Shown here: positions 1 through 8,322 of the stretch, one piece after another
Layout: each line of letters begins with the position of its first letter
Position numbering within the stretch: position 1 is the first letter of the stretch
Assembly: GCA_003151955.1 (NCBI GenBank)
Contig: PLZB01000004.1
Coordinates: 17,233-81,232, forward strand
DNA: 64,000 nucleotides
Source: Acidimicrobiaceae bacterium
GTDB lineage: Bacteria > Actinomycetota > Acidimicrobiia > Acidimicrobiales > UBA8190
Direction: 5' to 3'
Made by a program: the position numbers and the translations under genes
Notes under the pieces: generated by a model
Seen by the model: the letters and a program-made list of their open reading frames with translations, nothing else
What the model was told of the DNA's origin: nothing
Databases searched by the model: none

Positions 1-963
1 CACTCTGGCCGCCGAGTCAACGATCGGCATGACCCTGGTCACGACCGCTTCCAGCCGAGAACGGAAGATGTCGGAGACATGAGGGATGTCACACCACGTG
101 TCGATCTCGCTGAGGAATGGAGCAAGAAGCTCGGTAAGTGCCGACGGTGCCGAGTCAAGAGGGCGGGGGGCCACAGCCACTGGATCGGACGCTGCCCGCC
201 AACCCCAGGGTACGGGTTCGACCATCCGGGTCGTCGCGGCTCCACGCTGCAAGACGAGGATCCGACGGCCGCGACCGTGTTCAGCTCGGGCGATGGCAGC
301 AGACCCATATCCACCAGGCCAGGTCAGCAGCGTCGACTCCGTCCTCCCGGGGCGCCACCGAGTGACGTCGAAGTGACGGCCTGGCGATGCAAGGTGGCCG
401 AACCGGTTGAGGAGCCGCTGACGGATCGGCGGCCGGTTCTCCGGAGGCAGTGTCTGGCGTCCTTCGGATGACGAAGAGGCCATCGGGATGCTCCGCGAAG
501 ACGCGATCGCGGTCAGAATCTGACCCCAGAGAGGTGCGTCTCCGCGTCGGAGACAGAACTGAAGCGGCAGGCCTTTGAGTAGCGGATCCGCGTCGTTGGA
601 CTGTTCCTTCCCGACGTAGGTGATCCTGGTCGCCTGGGTCGACTCGACCAGGGCCCCAGCCAGGAGGCAGGTCGTGACAAGTGAGTCCATCGCATACTTC
701 AGCAGCTGGGTACAGGCCTCGAACGCTCCGTCTGCGTCCAGGAAGTCGTCAAGACGGGAGAACCAGCCGCTCTGCCACCGCGTATAGGCGTCGAGATCGG
801 GCAGGACTTCGGCCCGGACGATGACGTCGTCCACGACACCGACATCGAGACCCAGGTGGACGCAGGCGTCGTACGCCGCCGGGGTCACGGCGACGACTGT
901 GTCACCGCCCGGGACGCAGAGGGGCGGTTCGAAGACGATCGTCAGTCCGCCGTCCCCGACCAT
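1..963 (-). CDS. Unidentified protein of the glycan locus (3' end outside window)
   Basis: The frame is open from an ATG at 963 to the window edge (321 codons), so the C-terminus is missing. I do not recognise a family. The N-terminus reads MVGDGGLTIVFEPPLC, followed by an alternating hydrophobic stretch (VVAVTPAAYDACVHLGL) and an acidic, tryptophan-containing region. There is no signal peptide or membrane helix. It starts directly after the stop of the methyltransferase at 964 (TGA then ATG with no gap), so the two are almost certainly co-transcribed. Position at the end of a run containing a NeuB homologue suggests a role in surface-sugar assembly, possibly a glycosyltransferase, but this rests on context alone. 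Confidence 0.6.
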   Translation of the reverse strand, partial: MVGDGGLTIVFEPPLCVPGGDTVVAVTPAAYDACVHLGLDVGVVDDVIVRAEVLPDLDAYTRWQSGWFSRLDDFLDADGAFEACTQLLKYAMDSLVTTCLLAGALVESTQATRITYVGKEQSNDADPLLKGLPLQFCLRRGDAPLWGQILTAIASSRSIPMASSSSEGRQTLPPENRPPIRQRLLNRFGHLASPGRHFDVTRWRPGRTESTLLTWPGGYGSAAIARAEHGRGRRILVLQRGAATTRMVEPVPWGWRAASDPVAVAPRPLDSAPSALTELLAPFLSEIDTWCDIPHVSDIFRSRLEAVVTRVMPIVDSAARV

Positions 964-1587
964 TCATACCGGCCGTGCGAGCACGGCGAATTGCAGGTAG
1001 CGAGTATCGCCGAGTACGCCCTTCAGAAGGGCCCCACCTCGACGACGAAAAGGGTTGATGGGCTCGAGTCGGGCGATCTTCAGCCCCGACGAGGCAAACA
1101 TCTCCTCAATTGTCGACCGGGTGAAGAACCGCAAATGGGTCCGATCGAGCACTCCTTCATCCACGTATTCCCACCGCGAGCGGAATATCAGATCGATGAG
1201 GACCGGGAGGTATCGGACATTCGGTATCGAGGCCACGACACATCCACCGACGTTCAAGTGCCGCTTGGTTTCCCGGAGGACGCTCCATGGATCGACAGTG
1301 TGCTCGAGGACGTCGTTGAAGACGATGCAGTCGACCTTCACGTCCTCGGGCATGTCTTCAGGGTAGGACCCCTCGACGACGAGGTCGTACACGGCGCGCG
1401 CCTCGGAGGCAGTTGACGGATCGGGTTCCACACCGATCAGGAACCTCTTCGACCTCGACGCCCGCAGGACGGATCCAAATCGACCCCGGCTGCAACCGAC
1501 ATCAAGAATCGAGTTCGCTTCGTCTGGAATGAACCGAAGCATCTCCTGCCTGTCCGAAGCACCGTGATTCGGTGCTGACATCACCAC
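964..1587 (-). CDS. Class I SAM-dependent methyltransferase
   Basis: This 207-residue protein has the Rossmann methyltransferase layout. Motif I (ILDVGCSRGRFG) is near residue 27, an acidic ribose-binding position (GVEPD) follows, and a post-motif IVFNDVLEH lies near residue 88. This is the methyltransferase-23-like subgroup that often modifies sugars or lipid-linked intermediates. It transfers a methyl group from S-adenosylmethionine, but the acceptor cannot be read from the sequence. The next gene starts immediately after its stop. A 158-bp gap separates it from the glycosyltransferase upstream. Methylation of a glycan in the same locus is the simplest reading. Confidence 0.85.
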   Translation of the reverse strand: MVMSAPNHGASDRQEMLRFIPDEANSILDVGCSRGRFGSVLRASRSKRFLIGVEPDPSTASEARAVYDLVVEGSYPEDMPEDVKVDCIVFNDVLEHTVDPWSVLRETKRHLNVGGCVVASIPNVRYLPVLIDLIFRSRWEYVDEGVLDRTHLRFFTRSTIEEMFASSGLKIARLEPINPFRRRGGALLKGVLGDTRYLQFAVLARPV

Positions 1588-1745
1588 TTCAGCGGAAACA
1601 CCTCGACTGGGAAGTCCTCACGGGTGAAACACTACCAGCGCCCCTCCCAGGCCCGACGGTGTCAGGGCCCCCCACTGCCGGTTCGGCCGAACCGTGTCGG
1701 GGTCGGCACCGAACGGATTGCGGCGTCGAAAGAAGCACGACACGG

Positions 1746-2462
1746 TTACGGCGAACGGTCCGCTCGGGGGACCTCGGGCGCCCTGGGCCGACTCGGCCAC
1801 GGGCTACGGCACGACGCGCCCAGGTCTCTGAGGATGGCCACGAGCAGAACCCGGAGAATGCGGGCATTTGGCCGGACCCCCGACCCGAATCGGGACTTAT
1901 CCTCGCGGGCATGGATGGGCACCACGATGAGGGCCGGCCGGACACCGGCACGCAACGCGGCGAGTGCGAGCCCGGTCCCGATCGTATCTGCTGCCATCGA
2001 TTCCTCGTGTCGGTTGTAGATCCCCACCGAGAATGCCTTCACGCCGCACAACGGATCCGGAACCCCGAATCTGAGCCGGGAATACCAGCCGAAGACCCGC
2101 TCCGAAATCCGCGCAGGCTGCGGACGGACGCCGAGGGCCATCGACACTTCGCCGTCTCGGACCGGGCTGACGACGGCGTCGAGAATTCCCGGATCGTGTT
2201 GACCGTCGGCGTCCATGGACACGACGACGTCGTAGCCGTTGGCCGCAGCCCAGGCGAAACCGCTCCGCAGGGCCGCGTCGTACCCACTGGTGGTGTCGTG
2301 GCGAAGCACCACGGTGGCCCCACCTGCTCGGGCCTCGGCTTGTGTACCGTCACGCGATCCGTCGTCTACGACGATCGGGTCTCCATGCAGCAGCGCACCG
2401 GATACCACACCACGGATGGTGCCGGCCTCGTCCAGGGCTGGGATGACGATGGCTACCTTCAC
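1746..2462 (-). CDS. Family 2 glycosyltransferase (DPM1-like)
   Basis: A 238-residue GT-A enzyme starting with GTG at 2462. The N-terminus VAIVIPALDEAGTIRGVV and the metal-binding VVSMDADGQHDP at about residues 80-91 are typical of polyprenyl-phosphate sugar transferases of the DPM1/DPG synthase type. An acidic IVVDDGSRDGT lies near residue 30. There is no C-terminal membrane segment, so it is probably cytoplasmic or peripheral. The start overlaps the stop of the NeuB gene by four bases (GTGA), which indicates translational coupling. It probably transfers a sugar from a nucleotide donor to a lipid carrier; donor and acceptor are unknown. Confidence 0.85.
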   Translation of the reverse strand: MKVAIVIPALDEAGTIRGVVSGALLHGDPIVVDDGSRDGTQAEARAGGATVVLRHDTTSGYDAALRSGFAWAAANGYDVVVSMDADGQHDPGILDAVVSPVRDGEVSMALGVRPQPARISERVFGWYSRLRFGVPDPLCGVKAFSVGIYNRHEESMAADTIGTGLALAALRAGVRPALIVVPIHAREDKSRFGSGVRPNARILRVLLVAILRDLGASCRSPWPSRPRAPEVPRADRSP

Positions 2463-3526
2463 AGCAGGTCATCCAACTGCAACGCGTCCCCGGCCTCGAC
2501 CGTCCGGCGCAGACGTCGCCCGAGGACGTCCTTCAGCCGGGAGGGAGGCACGCCCTCGGCCGGGCAGGGCCTGAGCATGGCCAGATCCGATCGAACGAGT
2601 AGGGCACCCTCCTCGAGTCGATGGGCAGCTCGGATCGCCCGACGCTGGAGCACGGCGGTCTCCGACTCGTTGTCCATGATGCGCTTGGTGGGCTCACCCA
2701 GCGCGGCTTCGAGCTCCCGGGTCCGGTCGACCATGCTCCGCCAATCGGAAGGCTCCATGGAAAACGCGTGGTCAGGACCAGCCCGGGCACGGTTGTCGGT
2801 GAAGTGTTTCTCCACGACTCGGGCACCCAGGACGACGGCTCCAAGTACTGTGGCATGACCCGGTGTGTGGTCCGAGAGCCCCAGAACGGCCTGTGGGAAC
2901 TCCGCCGCGTACGTCTCGAGAACCCGCAGCGCCACGAACCGGAAGTTGTCGAGGTCTCCGGTGTAGTTGGTGTTGCACTGCATGAGGACGATGCGGTCGC
3001 AGTGCTGCATGGCCACAGCCATGGCCTCGCGGACATCGTCCATCGACGATGCCCCGGTCGCCAACAGCAGTGGCTTGCCCGTCCTGGCCAGCAGGTCGAT
3101 CGACTCGTGCCAGGTGATATCCCCTGATCCGACCTTCCAAGCGCACACATGGGGGGCGAGCCCGTCGATCATGTCGAGGTCGTATGGGGCCGTGAGGTAG
3201 TCGATACCGCAGGACAGACAGTGCTCCTCCAGGATCGGCGACCAGTCAACGGGGATGGAGGCGTCCGAGTACACCTCGGTCACACTCTTCGTCCAGGCGG
3301 CCTGGTGGGACCTCTGACCACCGAGCGACCGGAATCCGAACTCGCTCACGATGGTCTCTGCCTTGAAGTTCTGGAACTTCGCAGCGTCGGCTCCGGCGCC
3401 TGCAGCCAGCTCCACCAGGCGGAGGGCCCGATTGAGATCACCGTCGTGGTTGGCGGCGATATCGGCGATGAAGTAGGTCGGCTCGTCCGGACCGACCTCC
3501 CGACGACCGATGGTGAAGGACGTCAC
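2459..3526 (-). CDS. NeuB/SpsE-family nonulosonic acid synthase
   Basis: A 355-residue protein of the sialic acid synthase family, which condenses phosphoenolpyruvate with a 6-deoxy-hexosamine to form a nine-carbon 2-keto acid (Neu5Ac, legionaminic or pseudaminic type). The N-terminal TIM barrel shows YFIADIAANHDGDLNRAL, KFQNFKAET, WKVGSGDI and the late-barrel GLSDHTPG and VEKHFT motifs. The last 60 residues form an SAF domain (RRAIRAAHRLEEGALL). The GTG start at 3526 overlaps the preceding stop by four bases. The exact product cannot be told from the sequence; legionaminic- or pseudaminic-type is favoured because LegB- and PseB-like dehydratases lie at 9.9-12.6 kb. Confidence 0.9.
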   Translation of the reverse strand: MTSFTIGRREVGPDEPTYFIADIAANHDGDLNRALRLVELAAGAGADAAKFQNFKAETIVSEFGFRSLGGQRSHQAAWTKSVTEVYSDASIPVDWSPILEEHCLSCGIDYLTAPYDLDMIDGLAPHVCAWKVGSGDITWHESIDLLARTGKPLLLATGASSMDDVREAMAVAMQHCDRIVLMQCNTNYTGDLDNFRFVALRVLETYAAEFPQAVLGLSDHTPGHATVLGAVVLGARVVEKHFTDNRARAGPDHAFSMEPSDWRSMVDRTRELEAALGEPTKRIMDNESETAVLQRRAIRAAHRLEEGALLVRSDLAMLRPCPAEGVPPSRLKDVLGRRLRRTVEAGDALQLDDLL

Positions 3527-4365
3527 AGTTTCGCGATCTCCTCGGCAAGTGTCGGCATAGCCTGACCTAGGACCCCCTCGAGACGCCGGACGTCCAGGCG
3601 GAGATCGGAGGGCCGCGGCGCTCGACCCGACAGCGACGTTGAGCGTCCTACTGTGACCTTGTCCACTGCCAATCCTTTGTGCTTGGCGACTCTGAGGCCG
3701 AACTCGGCCTTGGACAGCCCCTCCCGGGAACCTGCGTTCAGTACCCCGAAGACCTCCCTTCGAACCACCTTCTCAACGATCGTCACAAGCGTCCCGAGGT
3801 ACAGGGGACTGAAGAGGACGTCGGAGAAGAGCGTAATGGCCTTGCCTTGGCTGAGATTCGTCAACACGAAGTCACTGATGCTTTCACGTCCCGCTGTTTG
3901 CGATGGACCAAAGAAGTTCGTCCGCAGGACCAGGGTCCGTCGATGACGGAGCGCCTCCTGCTCACCAGCCAGCTTGGTCAGGCCGTAGCAGTTCACCGGC
4001 CCGACCCCCTTCTCGGCGTGCGGGCCCGAGGCCTGCGGGTACACTTGGTCTGTTGACAACAGAATGAGGGTCGTGTGCTCGGGCAGGGCTTCCACAAGTG
4101 TCGAGACCATTCCCTGGTTCAATTCTGCGGCCAGCTCTGGGGTCGCTTCGCAACCGTCGACATCGGTCAGTGCCGCGGTGTGCACGACAAGGGTCGGCCC
4201 CGAGGCCGCCAGAAGCGCGTCGACTTGCCGCCGGGACCGAAGGTCGCAGGACACATCCCCCCCGTGTAGGGAGGTGGTGAGAACCGCACCGAGCCCGCCG
4301 AGCCCTGATGCCAACCAGCGACCAGCGAGCCCGGTCCCGCCGGTCACCAGGATCCGGTGGCTCAT
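3523..4365 (-). CDS. RmlD-like NAD(P)-dependent sugar reductase (SDR)
   Basis: This 280-residue extended SDR resembles dTDP-4-dehydrorhamnose reductases. It has the dinucleotide motif ILVTGGTGLAGRW at the N-terminus, LLSTDQVYP in the middle and the catalytic CYGLTKLAGEQ (YxxxK) near residue 145. The frame stays open 28 codons further upstream, but ATG at 4365 is chosen because it overlaps the stop of the aldo/keto reductase gene by four bases (ATGA) and places the nucleotide-binding motif at the usual distance. It sits between AKR and NeuB genes in one coupled run, so reduction of a keto-sugar precursor is the likely job. The substrate is unknown. Confidence 0.82.
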   Translation of the reverse strand: MSHRILVTGGTGLAGRWLASGLGGLGAVLTTSLHGGDVSCDLRSRRQVDALLAASGPTLVVHTAALTDVDGCEATPELAAELNQGMVSTLVEALPEHTTLILLSTDQVYPQASGPHAEKGVGPVNCYGLTKLAGEQEALRHRRTLVLRTNFFGPSQTAGRESISDFVLTNLSQGKAITLFSDVLFSPLYLGTLVTIVEKVVRREVFGVLNAGSREGLSKAEFGLRVAKHKGLAVDKVTVGRSTSLSGRAPRPSDLRLDVRRLEGVLGQAMPTLAEEIAKL

Positions 4366-5246
4366 CTCCGGGACTCCACTGGCCACAGACGGGGATCGAT
4401 GACCTCGGGCGGCATGTCGGGGAGCTCCTGCAATTCTCGGCTGGCCCACCCGGGGAGCGGGGGTGCCTGCATCAGACGGATATTCTCCCGCAACTGGCTG
4501 GGAGTCTCCGCACCGAGGATGACTCCCGTGACGCCCGGGGAGTCACGGGCGAATAGGACGAGAACCGCTTGGGGGGTCACGGCCAACGAGCGGGCGATCC
4601 CCCCCACTCGGGCCACGATATCGGCAAGAGGTTGCAGATGACCGGGCATGGCCTGCGGCTTGAGCAACAGGGCTCCCTGGAGCAGCACGCTCCGGGCCAG
4701 GACGATCTTCGTCGTTCGGCGCAACTCGTCCACTTGGAGGGCCCGGCGGTCGACAACACTGAAGGGGACCTGGACGGCGGCGATACGCGGGTCCAACAAC
4801 GCCGACCTGAGCTGCACCGGGCTGTAGACGGAGGCGCCCAGGGCCCGAACCGGGCCGCCCACCAGGGAGGCGGCTCGATCGACGACTCCGTCGGGGTCCT
4901 CGACGACGAGGTCGGGATCGTGCAGGAACAGCAGATCCACCCGGGGTCGGCACAGTGCCCGGATCGAGCGCTCGACCGACTCGACAGGATCCGCGTCGAC
5001 GGACAGCTTGGTGTAGACGGGGACGGCCGTCGAAGCCCGCCCGATCAGAGCCTCGGACTGCCCGTATGCTGGTGCCGTGTCGAGAGCTGCCACGCCACCT
5101 TCCGCGGCCATCTGGAGGATCCGCATCGCCGACCGGTAGTCGGGCTGACCTTCCCGGTTCGCGATTCCGTAGCGCTGACCCAGTTGGGCCGTGCCGAGGA
5201 CGAGCATCGAGGTACCCCGGTCGCTGGCGTCGAGATCAACCATCAA
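4362..5246 (-). CDS. Aldo/keto reductase
   Basis: A 294-residue (beta/alpha)8 aldo/keto reductase. All four catalytic positions are visible: Asp and Tyr in LDTAPAYGQSE, Lys in VPVYTKLSVD and His in LLFLHDPD. A C-terminal NADP-binding region follows (GVILGAETPSQLREN). Reductases of this type often occur in NeuB/SpsF-containing sugar clusters, but their exact step is not established. The gene opens the minus-strand run 5246-1 and diverges from the SpsF-like gene at 5276 across only 29 bp, so both promoters must overlap that gap or its flanks. Confidence 0.88.
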   Translation of the reverse strand: MMVDLDASDRGTSMLVLGTAQLGQRYGIANREGQPDYRSAMRILQMAAEGGVAALDTAPAYGQSEALIGRASTAVPVYTKLSVDADPVESVERSIRALCRPRVDLLFLHDPDLVVEDPDGVVDRAASLVGGPVRALGASVYSPVQLRSALLDPRIAAVQVPFSVVDRRALQVDELRRTTKIVLARSVLLQGALLLKPQAMPGHLQPLADIVARVGGIARSLAVTPQAVLVLFARDSPGVTGVILGAETPSQLRENIRLMQAPPLPGWASRELQELPDMPPEVIDPRLWPVESRR

Positions 5247-5275
5247 CCAGCGAGGGGCGTTCGGAGGCGCACAGC

Positions 5276-6046
5276 ATGAACATCGCCGTTATCCAGGCAC
5301 GAGCGACGTCTCAACGACTGCCTGGGAAGGTCCTCGCCGACCTGGCCGGGGCGCCGCTGCTAGCACGAGTCATCGACCGGGCTCGGGCCGCCGAGTTCGT
5401 CGACAAGGTCGTGGTGGCCATCGCCGACGAGCGCGGAGCCGATGAGCTACAGGCCGTCGCCGTCGCCGCCGGCGTGGCAACGTATCTCGGGCATCCCCGG
5501 GACGTGCTGGATCGGACGTACCGGGCTGCTGTTGCCTCCGATGCCGGAATCGTCGTCCGGATCACGTCCGACGATCCGTTCAAGGATCCTGCCGTCATAG
5601 ACACCGTCATCCGCGCCATCATGACAGACGCGACCTGCGATTACGCGAGCAATACCCTCACGCGGACGTATCCTGAAGGCCTGGATGTGGAGTGCATTCG
5701 GCTCGCCACCCTGAAGACGGCGTGGACCGAAGCCGACCGACCTTCTGAGCGTGAACATGTCACTCCGTTCATCTGGACCAGACCGGACCGGTTCCGCCTG
5801 GTCGACATCCAGCTCGACCGGGATCTTTCTCGCCTGCGATGGACGATCGACTATCCGGACGACCTGGCCATGGCCAGGAGGGTGTACGAGGCCTTGGCGC
5901 CCGACGCGTTGTTCGGGATGGACCAGATCCTGGACCTCCTGGACCGACATCCCGAGATTGCCCAGATGAACCAAGGGCCTCCCGTCAACGAGGGCTACGC
6001 TCGTTCGGTGGCCATCGAGGAGACGCCCCCGAGAGGGCCTTACTGA
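5276..6046 (+). CDS. SpsF-like cytidylyltransferase family protein
   Basis: A 256-residue protein of the CMP-sugar synthetase/SpsF group. The N-terminal VIQARATSQRLPGKVL is the nucleotide-binding signature, and RITSDDPFKDPAVID is the acidic metal-binding region. Members activate nine-carbon acids with CTP or act as glycosyltransferase-like proteins in spore-coat and surface-glycan loci. The frame extends 107 codons upstream, but the ATG at 5276 matches the family N-terminus. The stop overlaps the ATG of the aminotransferase by one base (TGATG), so the two are coupled. With NeuB nearby, the most likely product is a CMP-nonulosonate. Confidence 0.82.
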   Translation: MNIAVIQARATSQRLPGKVLADLAGAPLLARVIDRARAAEFVDKVVVAIADERGADELQAVAVAAGVATYLGHPRDVLDRTYRAAVASDAGIVVRITSDDPFKDPAVIDTVIRAIMTDATCDYASNTLTRTYPEGLDVECIRLATLKTAWTEADRPSEREHVTPFIWTRPDRFRLVDIQLDRDLSRLRWTIDYPDDLAMARRVYEALAPDALFGMDQILDLLDRHPEIAQMNQGPPVNEGYARSVAIEETPPRGPY

Positions 6047-7227
6047 TGGTGGACCGCGTCTCCGAGCGAGAACGTGGCTACGTGGCTCAGGTCCTTGACA
6101 ACTGCTTCCGTTCCTCGGTCGGATCCGAGATGACCGGTCGGCTCGAGCGGGCCTGGGCCGAGGCGTTCGGCGCGCGATACGCCGTCGCCTTCGTGAATGG
6201 GACGGCCACGCTTCATGCGGCGCTGGTGGCGGCCGGAGTGGGGGCTGGCGACGAGGTCATTATCCCCCCGCTCACCATGTCGAGCACGGCCTTCGCTGTC
6301 GTCCAGGCTGGGGCGGATCCGGTATTCGCCGACGTCGACCCTCGCACCTTCACGATCGACCCCGCCAGCGTCGCCTCCCGCATCACCCCACGGACGAAGG
6401 CTGTCATCTCTGTGTCCCTGTTCGGGTTACCGGCCGACATGGACCCCCTGCTGGCACTGGCCCGCGACCACAACCTCTTCCTCCTCGACGACGCAGCCCA
6501 GTGCGTCCTCGGCTCTTACAAGGGCCGGCTCGTCGGTGGCATCGCCGACGCATCCAGCTTCAGCCTCCAGAGCTCGAAGCATCTGACCGCCGGCGAAGGC
6601 GGCATGGTGACAACGGACGACGAGGATCTTGCCGACGCCATGCGCCGATTCGGAGGCCTTGGCTACCGATCCCTGGCCGCCGGCCAGGCAAAGATCACAA
6701 AGGACACGATCCAGGACCCCGCGTACCTCCGTCACAGCAGCATCGGCTTCAACTACCGGATGCCGGAACTCTGCGCCGCCGTCGCCCTGGCACAGGTCGA
6801 GCGCGTCGACGAGCTCGTCTCCGTCCGCCTCCACTCGGCGCAGCTCTACAACGACGCCCTGGCGGGCTGTCCGTGGCTCACCCCCCAGCTCGTTCCAGAC
6901 GGGTATCGACACTCCTATTGGACGACCGCCCTCGTCCTGGACACCGACATCGGAATCACCTGGTCGGCGTTCCGGGCCACGTTCCTCAAGCACGGCGGCG
7001 AACCCTTCTACGCATGTTGGCAGCTCTCGTACCTCGAACCGGCTTTCCACCGCCGTCGTCTCAGCGAGACGCAGGAACAGGTGTTCGACCGCGGCCTCTG
7101 CCCCCAGGCCGAACGCCTTCAGCCACGATTGGTCCAGCTAAAGACCAACTTCTTCGATCCGGACAGCGCCGCACGCCAGGCCGAAGCCCTCCGGTCGACT
7201 GTCGCCGAGTTCGATCTTCGTCACTAA
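6046..7227 (+). CDS. DegT/DnrJ/EryC1 sugar aminotransferase
   Basis: A 393-residue PLP enzyme that aminates a keto-sugar nucleotide, the PseC/LegC step if it belongs to the nonulosonate pathway. The fold-type I pattern is clear: FVNGTATLHAAL for phosphate binding, LLDDAAQCVLGS with the PLP-contacting Asp, and SSKHLTAGEGGMV with the Schiff-base Lys near residue 185. IGFNYRMPELCAA is the family signature for the substrate pocket. ATG at 6046 overlaps the preceding stop by one base. Which 4-keto sugar it accepts cannot be decided here; the dehydratase partners could be the PseB- or LegB-like enzymes at 9.9-12.6 kb. Confidence 0.88.
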   Translation: MVDRVSERERGYVAQVLDNCFRSSVGSEMTGRLERAWAEAFGARYAVAFVNGTATLHAALVAAGVGAGDEVIIPPLTMSSTAFAVVQAGADPVFADVDPRTFTIDPASVASRITPRTKAVISVSLFGLPADMDPLLALARDHNLFLLDDAAQCVLGSYKGRLVGGIADASSFSLQSSKHLTAGEGGMVTTDDEDLADAMRRFGGLGYRSLAAGQAKITKDTIQDPAYLRHSSIGFNYRMPELCAAVALAQVERVDELVSVRLHSAQLYNDALAGCPWLTPQLVPDGYRHSYWTTALVLDTDIGITWSAFRATFLKHGGEPFYACWQLSYLEPAFHRRRLSETQEQVFDRGLCPQAERLQPRLVQLKTNFFDPDSAARQAEALRSTVAEFDLRH

Positions 7228-7330
7228 CCCGATTTCGGGGGATTACCGATGTCGGCGCCGGGCTGTGCTACCGACTGAACGCCCAGGTGGAGAGTCCGAG
7301 AATTGGGATTGCCGGAGTAGATTGACTGAG

Positions 7331-8311
7331 GTGTCCCAGCTGTCTGCCGAACCTGCCTCCTTCTCGCCAGAATTCGAACGTTACGTCGACCCAGCCGGCC
7401 ACGAATTCCAATTCGTCCGAGTCCGTCATGAGAATTCACGCGGTCTCGGCATTCACTTCAGCGCCTTCTTCGGCGCCTGGGGGAACAAGAAGCGGACGCG
7501 GGAGAACTTCAAGGGCTACTTCCACCGTCTGAGGATGCTGGGGACGTGCCCCGATCACGACTGGCTCTTCCTGTGCGATACCTACGGCTTCATCGAGAAC
7601 GGCACCTACTACACCGGGAAAGCAGGCGACCTCTTCGTTGAACGGGCCATGCTGGCCATCATCGCCGAGGAGATGCGACACCGGGACCACGGATACGACC
7701 AAGTCGTCACTGTGGGCTCTTCCATGGGGGGGACTGGCGCCCTCACCGTCGGACTCCACCTGGGTGTGGCCGGAGTCGTCACCGTCTGCCCCCACATCGA
7801 CCTCGATATCTGCGCTCTGCAATGTACGAAGTACCCCGAGGTTGCCTTCGCCTGCCCCGACGGCGATCCAGGCTCACCGACCAACTTCGGTATCACCAGA
7901 CGGATCGGGATGCTCCTGGACCGAACCTCCCCCGAGCATCCTCCACCTGCGCTGTTCGTCCAGTCCGTCGCCGATGACGCCGGCGTCCACCACGAGCAGG
8001 TGCTACCCCTTGTCGACCGATGGCGCCAACATGGTGGGAAGGTGTACCTCGATGTCCGGCCGACCGGTGGACACACGAGCGATTTCGCTCCCAGAGCCCT
8101 GCTCCTCGACGCCATCGACCGAATGCTCGAACGGGAGCCAATCGATCCGGGGACCTACCAGCGGGACCCACGCTTCCAGGGCCAGCCGTCCCACTTGACT
8201 CGAGGTGAGGTGATCATCCAGAGCGTCAGGGAGAAGCTGACCCTCCGACGGAGGCTCAAGACAGTAAAGGGCGCACTCCACATCCGATCCACTCGAACCC
8301 GGCCGGACTGA
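7331..8311 (+). CDS. Alpha/beta-hydrolase fold protein of the glycan locus
   Basis: About 326 residues with a serine hydrolase elbow (VTVGSSMGGTGAL) near residue 140, an aspartate region (FVQSVADDAGVHHEQ) and a histidine in PTGGHTSDFAPRAL, giving a plausible Ser-Asp-His triad. It loosely resembles accessory and capsule-associated hydrolase-fold proteins; no substrate can be assigned, but O-acyl ester removal or transfer on the glycan is possible. The start is uncertain: GTG at 7331 is used here, while TTG at 7322 has a GGAG four bases upstream and GTG at 7265 is also in frame. It ends 11 bp before the flippase gene. Confidence 0.7.
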   Translation: MSQLSAEPASFSPEFERYVDPAGHEFQFVRVRHENSRGLGIHFSAFFGAWGNKKRTRENFKGYFHRLRMLGTCPDHDWLFLCDTYGFIENGTYYTGKAGDLFVERAMLAIIAEEMRHRDHGYDQVVTVGSSMGGTGALTVGLHLGVAGVVTVCPHIDLDICALQCTKYPEVAFACPDGDPGSPTNFGITRRIGMLLDRTSPEHPPPALFVQSVADDAGVHHEQVLPLVDRWRQHGGKVYLDVRPTGGHTSDFAPRALLLDAIDRMLEREPIDPGTYQRDPRFQGQPSHLTRGEVIIQSVREKLTLRRRLKTVKGALHIRSTRTRPD

Positions 8312-8322
8312 GCGCCACCGAC

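Noticed and set aside
1572..2858. A 428-codon plus-strand frame opposite the glycosyltransferase
   Set aside because: It covers a GT2 gene and part of NeuB on the other strand and shows no domain.
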